This document shows, one piece after another, positions 24,166 to 64,000 of a stretch of 64,000 nt of DNA. How positions within the stretch are numbered: position 1 is the stretch's first letter; every line of letters starts with the position of its first letter. A model generated the notes under the pieces. The model made no database searches. It was not told the origin of the DNA and worked only from the letters and a program-made list of their open reading frames with translations. The stretch spans positions 11,450,288 to 11,514,287 of the forward strand of contig CM022673.1 in the NCBI GenBank assembly GCA_012295275.1, read 5' to 3'. The position numbers and the translations under genes are program-made. This DNA is from Chrysomallon squamiferum (taxonomy: Eukaryota > Mollusca > Gastropoda > Neomphalida > Peltospiridae).

Positions 24166-27100
24166 ATATTTGAAAAAAGGTAAGTAACATGGATGTACAT
24201 ATCAGTTTGAAACAGTTCACAATAAACAGTCTCTCTCTCTGTTATAAATGTAAAAAAAATTAGACTTGAATTATAAATATTTACATGCTGTTTTTATTTT
24301 GATGGGTGGAATTTCCTAAAGCATAAGTATGTGTAAGTTTTTCAAACGTACGCTTTAATTATATTTAGCATATTTACTCACTGAACATATAATTTAACAA
24401 CTTTAAAATTGGTTTTAGTAAGAAAAATATAAATCACCTTAATCTTTGAGAATGCTAAAAATATTGCAAATATTCATTCTATTTTGTCACATTCCATTCT
24501 GTATCTAGAAAAATAACCTTACATATGTATATGTTCATGTCAATAAAACAAAAAAAATTAATTTGAAGACCAAATTGGCAGGAAATTTCAAGTTATGCAA
24601 AAATAAAAAAAGGTAAACAAATATTTTATATTTAACTTATTCAGATAGGTAAGCATAACCTAGTAATATTAAATAAAATTAAAGTCAAGGCCTACATACA
24701 TTCAGATGTTAAATAGGTCATTGTCAAGATAAAACACAGGGAGATGTCAAAAGAGGTCATGGTTAGTTTTACACAACAGAAATCTATGACTAATGATGTA
24801 AACAAAACTTGACAATTTAAATGAAATAACTGAAAATGTTTTGTGATACAAAATGCAACCAGCCAAGCATTATTAAATTATTAACTTTTAATAGAATTAA
24901 AGCATAGATTGTTAATCTATCTATACAACCAGACCATACGTTGATGTTTTAATAAAACCTACAAAACCATAGGATGAATTCTGATAAACAGACCATTAAT
25001 TCATATATTTTATATGTTTGTTTTTAAACAAAACATAACAGCTGAACTGAAGTTTTGATTAGTGTTTTGCAGGCTGTTTACTACCTTTTATAGCGTACAA
25101 ACAGCTTCTCAAGAAAATCTTGGTAAAAATAAATAAAAGTTACAACAAAATGTATGTTTTTCATTTCATTTATTATCTTTTACATGTATATCTTGGTTTT
25201 CACAAGTTTGCAATGTACATTTACCAGAACACATAAAAAGACAATGGTGATCCTGACTTAAATTACAGCATTCAGAGAAATTTAAATACAATGTTGTTAT
25301 TTGCCATAACATACATTCATTCATAACACAGTGTACAGCATGTGCATGCTCCAAGTTATCAGTGAAAAATAATTTAAAAGTGACGTTAAATATATTAATA
25401 ATAAATTAGAAAAGTGAAAATCTAAAAAAAAATAATAATAATAAAAAAAAAATATATAATAATTATGTTTAACTAGAAATATTGTAACAAAATGAAAATT
25501 GATATATGGTTCCCATTTTTTTTTTTTTTTTACCCTAATTGTATCATAGACAAAAAAAAAAAAATTCAGATACAAAATGAAGAGTATCTGATGAAGTTGT
25601 TTAGTAAATGAATACTACTACTAATAATAATAATTTGGAATATGAAAAACAGGATTATGGATTATGAAAAATTATTTTCAAATGAAATGAAATTAAAATG
25701 TAACAGAAAAAAAAAGAGAACGTAAGAAATAGAAATTGTTCTTAGTAAATAAAGTAGTAACAGAACAATAAATATTTAAAAAAATTTATATTATCAATAA
25801 CAATAACTCACAAAATATTTTGTTTATCATAAAAAAATACTTCTAAAGTTAAATTAAAAAATGATATGAAATATTTTTGAGATGTTTGAAAAACAAGATA
25901 ATTCATATCAAAATGAATATGATAGGATCTGACATTTTTTCAAAAACATCCAATAATTTCAATTTGGTAATAAATGTTTTTTATTAATTATTTTTTTTAA
26001 TTTTTATATCTAGGCCATGTTACCAATAAAAAGTAAGATTGAGGCTGTCAGATCTTGTTTCAAAATGTCAAACAAAAATTTTATAAATTCAGTTTAGAAA
26101 TTAAAAGTGATTTGACATAAAATTAAAAATGGCTGTACTTTAAGCTGTTAAAAATATTTAAACATAACATGGATTCACTAATTTAGACCATTAAAATAAA
26201 TGAGGCATTTCAGTTTTATATAAATTCTGTGTACTGAAAAAAAGAATCCTTACAAAAAGATTAATAATAATCATAAATAATAGTGTTACACCATCTGAAT
26301 TGAAAATGATCTGAACTTTGTTTTTTCCTTGTACAGCAATTTGAGATGGTATAATGCAAATTTTGAAAATTCTACAACCAAAATTAGGTCTCATTGAATC
26401 TGAATGTTTTGCATGAGAGACATTCACACACAGATATATATTTAGAGATAGAGTGTTGGTTCAGGTTTTTGGAACTGCTTGTGTCAGTATTATTCTGTAT
26501 TTGTGTTTTAAAGAAAGAATGAGAGACAGATGAAGGACCATATTTTAAAAGATTCATTTTTCAGTTCAGAATACATTACATTTAATAACCAAAGCTATAC
26601 GAAATGACAAAACATCATTTATAGATTTTTATTTACAAATAATAGCTCAAACCAATTCTAATGTGAAATTAAATATTGGCGTTAACACAACCATTATTCA
26701 GATCTGTTAATCAGATTTGTTTTAGCATACAGGTTTGTTTTTGAAACGAAAATAAATAAAATCACAACCCTCACTCAAAGCACTATTATTTCTTGGCATT
26801 AAAAATAAGCTCTCTTGTGACTTCCCAGTAATCTTAAAGCAGAAGTCGGTGCTATAACTTGATCTGAGCACCTGCCAATCCAGAAGCAGATAGCTTAACA
26901 TTTGGTTAACATTAAAATGGAATTTTTGTGTAAAATTCTCTCTTGTTAGAAAATGATATTTCAGTTAAAACTCATTATTTATTAACAATTTATCAACAAC
27001 CCAAATATGAAGTTTCATACAAGAATATTTTTACCATAAATATGAATTTTTATATATTTTTTTAAATTACTTTTTAAAATTTGAAGTTGTTTCATCTATT

Positions 27101-28623
27101 TAATCACTTTGTTTGTAACTTTAAAAAATAGAAAAATTAATGAAAGAAGATTTTTAAGAATGAGTTTCTAAAAATCAGGGCTAAAGGGAATTTAAAAAAT
27201 AAGAGATTCAATTAAAAAAGAAGAAATAAATTAATAAATTCATTTAAAAAATGCAATGTTTATTACTGGAAATAAATTACACTGATACAAAAATGTAATT
27301 TTATACTTCTATATATAATAAAAATAATAATTCACATAGAATAATAAATGAATATAAAAAGAAAATAAATAAAATCCACAGAAAGCTTAAAATACCTAAA
27401 TTATGGTTATGATACAGCACATATAAAAAACCATATAAAAAATTTGATCACTGAAATTAAATAAAACAGAAACTTTGGTTACACATAACAATGTTGAACA
27501 AGATTTAAAAGGATTTGGTGTTTGTGCATTCAGTGATACTCATAATTTTGCTTGCCACAAACTGGCAAGAGTAAATATTATAAAAAAAAATCTGTTGTAT
27601 TTATAAATACCAATACAAAGCATTTTTTTTTTTTTTTTTATAAGTACATTATTCAGACACATAACTGGACTAATATGAAACAAATGTTTTAAGTGGTCAT
27701 ATATTTTTAATGTGGCTACAGAATTACAAATGTGGTGATTTTTAAAAAAGCTCCAAAGCTGAGATAGTAACTATACATTTTGCTGGTCTCATAATCATTT
27801 GTTAAAAAACATAAAAAAAAACTAACCTCATACAACTGGTTTTAAAATCATGTTTGAAATTAAAAAAGTGAAAACATATCTAATAAATTAAAAAGTCTGA
27901 TAAGAAAATGTATTCCTAACATACTGTAAAATGGCACAAAAGTAAGTAAGGTGGCAGTTTGGCTACTGTTTTAATTTTATTTTGTAAAATCGTCGATGGT
28001 TTATTTTTAAAATCAACTTTTTTTTTTTTTTGCTTCTAATTATATCTACAAATTGTACAAATGTGGTGTTTTCAAATAATTCATTTCATCATTTTCACAT
28101 TTTGCTTCATTATTGAAATGTAATTTAGAAAATAAATGTAAATAAAGAACTTTTTGGAAAAAAACTCAAGGACATAGAGAGGTCAGAAAATTATCACAGA
28201 CTTTTATAAGTATCTGTATAAGTAACAATTATTTCTGATCATTTTGATTTACTGTTTTTAAAAAAGTTAACAGATTCAGTTATGAAAGAAACCATAGAAA
28301 CAGGCTAATGTACATGCATGTATGTTTTGCTCCTGCTGGGTGTGTGTTTGAGTGTGTGAGTGCGAGTGTGTAAGCTGTGTATGATTTCAATTCTTATAAC
28401 TAACTATTAAGCATCACTCAAGAGTCTGGGATATGTTGAGTTATTTATATTTATTCTTAATATGGAAACAACTAGTTGTCTTCTGTATATCTCTTGTGTA
28501 TTTTAATAATAAAACTAACAAAAAAATAATAAAATTAAATGATTAACAATAAACCAGACGACAATCTTTAAATTAAAAAAACAATTTTGGATTTATGTTA
28601 ATACTGTATGCTGCTAATAACCA

Positions 28624-28658
<35 letters not shown>

Positions 28659-31600
28659 GATGAAGAAGAAGAAGAAGAGGAAAAAAAAAGGAGAAAGAAG
28701 AAAAATAAGATGATAACGAAGTAGTATTGTTATTATTATTATTATTGTGTTTTGACAGTATGTTCCTTGTTATAATAATAAATAAAATAGAATAAAAAAA
28801 AAAAAAAAAAAAAAACACCCAACAACAACAAAGTTTGAAGCTTTGTTACTAATTGTGTTTTTGTCAGTAAGTCTATATTTACTACAATACTGTATCAAAA
28901 ACACTTTTATGTAAACCATTGTACAACAGAAATAAATATAGATATTCATTACCTACTGGTTATGACTATAATATCAACAAAAATCATTTTTAAATGAACG
29001 AGAAAGAAAAGGTCTCTGCAAAAATGACAATATTTCTCAAACAGTAAATTGGTATTATTAAATAATTATATATGAAAACAATTGTGATAAATACATGTAC
29101 ACAATATACAAATAATTTACACATCTATACAAAATAACATGAAAAATAAAACATAGAAACAAGCATCTTCCTTACCTTCTGATAGTAATTATTTAAAATG
29201 GGGCAAAATTCATCGGATATTTTTATAAAAAAGTTAAGAGGAATTTACTATTTTTATGTCGAAATCTTGTTGAAAATGTTTAAATAATATTTCATGATCT
29301 ATCCACAAATCTGTTGTTGTTTTTTTTCCCTAAAAAATTCAGACTTATAAAAAAAAAAGCACCATAATTATTTTATTTGTTGGTTATCTTAAGCATAATT
29401 CTAGGAACAATTACAGACAAAAAATTGAATTTTAAAATTTTGCTCTATCAACATTAACTTAAAAAGAACAAAATTGTGCACACAGTTATAACATTTAACC
29501 ATTTTTGTTTTTTTGACAGATACTTAGTACATTACCATAATTTTTTATCATAAATTTTTCAGAGCAACATATAACTATAATGTTTTTAATAAACTTTTTC
29601 AAATAACTGAAGACAATTTAAAAAAAAAAAAAAAAAAAAAAACCACAAATGTTTATATGTAAGGATTTATAGTTTAAATTAATTGAGGTGGATCCAATAA
29701 TGAAGTCGGACAATTCAATTTTTATTAATAATTGTTAACACTTTATTTAACTTAAAAAAAGAAAAGAAAAAAGAAAGAATAATAATTTTAAAAAAAATAT
29801 GGATATCCTGCCATTTTTCTATTAATTTTATATAGTGAAAGTTAATTTTTCTCTATTACGTTGTTATAAAAATTATTTTTCACCTAATAATTATAATAAC
29901 TCATATAAGTTAATAAATAAATAAATAAAATAATAACTGAAAAATAATCTTCTGTATTTAAAACTTGACTTCATTTCCAGATTTGTACTTAGATATCAGT
30001 TTATAATTATGCCAATAATAATTTCTAAATATACATAATAATGCCCTATTTTAATACGTTTACACATTTGTAAGTTAAAACATTGTCAACAACAATAATT
30101 ATTATTATTATTATTTTTAACAACAGTTATGTTGATTCAAGTGTCTGTTTGATTATTAAGCTATCACAACCATCAACTAAAAAAAAAATAATAATAAAAA
30201 AAAAGAAGTAAGAAAAAAGCTTATTTGGTTTCTCAAAATCTCAACAAAGTATTTTCAGTTATTAATTATTAATAATTTTTGATTTATAAAAGTTATTAAC
30301 AAAACCTGAAGTATTTGTCAGATAGAAACTACAATATATAACATTTATTTCTCACAATGTATAAACGTGTATATATTTCCCACTTCTAACTATTTTGAAC
30401 ATTACACCAGTAGCTTTTATTCTGTGATAATAACATTCTGACTTTTAACAAAAGTACAAATTACAGTTGATACCTAAACCGTTCAACTAAACACGAAACC
30501 TGTTCATTATGACCTTTGACATTCTGAAACCATACAAATTCATACTCACATCTTCCATGACAAATAAATAATAAAAGTTTTCCAAATAATTTTGAACACA
30601 TTAACAAAATGATATGCCTATTATTGAAAATAATTTTAAATAAAAATAAAAATACTGTGGTTCTTAATGTTAACAAAGTCTAATTTTCACTGAAGCAAAA
30701 ACAGGAACCAATCTAAATGTCTGGGACCTTATATTTATTTTCAAACTAATTTTATTAAACTTTTAAAAAATGAAAAAAAAAATAATAATAATTACACAAT
30801 TTTCATTTTCGAAATATACCAATCTCTTTATTTATTTTAGTAAAAATAATGTGTCTTAGCCCAATATCTTTTCAACCGATTTTTTTTTTCTTTATAATTA
30901 AACTAATTTCATCATAAAAGATAAATTCTGTATAAAAATGGCCAGAAAATAGTAATATTTAAGAAAAACAAAAAAAAATCTGGGATTTCTAATCTAAGTT
31001 TTTAACAATCTATTTATTGTGTGTGTATATATAGATATATTTTTATATATATATATATTGGTTTTGAAGATAAATATTATTACAACATGAAAAATTCAAC
31101 TGTCATGCCTGAGCCAATATTGAAGAAACATGGAAGAGGATTTATCTAAATCTTATACATAATAATTATTTTATAAATGTTAACAGACTGAAAAAAAAAA
31201 AAATATACATATAAATAAAGCATGTGAGGTATGTAATGGTGAGTGTACAAAGAAGACAAATACAAATAGTTTAAAGCCACAGTATCTTCAAATATCTGCA
31301 AAGTTGACATCCACTGAACTGAAATGATCTATGCGATGAATGATATTTTTTTTACCACTTTATAAAGGATGGTAAAGCATGAAATGATGTTAAAGCCTTT
31401 TGTTTTATGTCTTTTTTTTTTTCTGTCCTTCTCTTGTTATTATTATTATTATTATTATTATCAAAGACAGGAACCATCACAGAAGGCAATGTATTATCAT
31501 TTCTTGTTGTTCTTTGAAAACTCTCATATCACATTGTTTCCTGGTTTGTATTACTGATCGTACAATGATACGGACATATGGACACAAATGCCTCAGCAGG

Positions 31601-31858
31601 ATAGCCACATGAATCATGCTGCGTTAAACAGGAACATGGAAACATCACCATGACAACAGGAACCATTACTGTCTGTATAGGACATATCGTACATTAAAAA
31701 TGTTTATTTTCTTTTTTAAAAATCGATTCCAAACACAACAAAAACAAGTATTTAAAAAAGAAAAAGAAAAAGAAAGTATAATGGACCCACCACAAATGGT
31801 GCAACGTATTGGTTTTTGTTATTTTCAATAAATACTGCATTCAAAAGAATTACAGAGA
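24166..31858. other. Long AT-rich stretch downstream of ARHGAP39
   Basis: 7.7 kb with no recognisable coding on either strand: homopolymer A/T runs, (AAT)n at about 28626-28658, and AT-rich filler. The part nearest 31858 must be the ARHGAP39 3' UTR; a reverse-strand AATAAA lies at 31703-31708, about 150 bp beyond the stop. A much longer UTR cannot be excluded. Confidence 0.55.

Positions 31859-64000
<32,142 letters not shown>

Overview
The window is eukaryotic nuclear DNA: AT-rich, full of microsatellites, with three intron-split, conserved animal genes. The proteins are orthologues of animal genes that are also present in vertebrates. Intron style, base composition and a short interspersed motif (GTTATCTCCCTTGG-like, three copies between 57629 and 59144) fit a lophotrochozoan, perhaps a mollusc. 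That placement is an inference and is weak below the level of bilaterian animal.

Layout. (1) 1-9072, + strand: an AATF/Che-1/Traube gene of 14 coding exons, behind a tandemly duplicated ~440 bp upstream block. Its exon 12 has one base too many in an A-run, which breaks the reading frame just before the conserved end of the TRAUB domain. (2) 9073-12659: tail-to-tail gap holding the two 3' UTRs. (3) 12660-21805, - strand: a PHF13/PHF23-type PHD-finger gene with four secure coding exons and one probable first exon. (4) 21806-31858: intergenic, with a decayed hAT-type transposase (about 23474-24165) and otherwise very AT-rich DNA, part of it probably the 3' UTR of the next gene. (5) 31859-58593, continuing past 64000, - strand: ARHGAP39 (Vilse/CrGAP), with the second WW domain, a long Ser/Gln-rich linker, MyTH4 and RhoGAP. 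Thirteen coding exons lie in the window; the exon(s) for the N-terminus and first WW domain are not in it.

Main observations. The ARHGAP39 MyTH4 region is interrupted by an intron with the hallmarks of a minor-spliceosome (U12-type) AT-AC intron (36233-36738). Only that splice choice restores the conserved peptide [10 protein letters not shown]. Inside the same gene, an open frame directly upstream of the exon at 47521-47595 begins with a well-placed ATG and encodes a hydrophobic, membrane-anchor-like segment. It is a candidate alternative start for an isoform without WW domains. Other open patches in ARHGAP39 introns (53112-53363; 58338-58394 on the opposite strand) are weaker candidates.

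The three genes do not form a pathway. AATF works in ribosome biogenesis and transcription, PHF13 reads histone marks, and ARHGAP39 switches off Rho-family GTPases at the cell cortex. No rRNA, tRNA, CRISPR array or prokaryote-style feature was seen.
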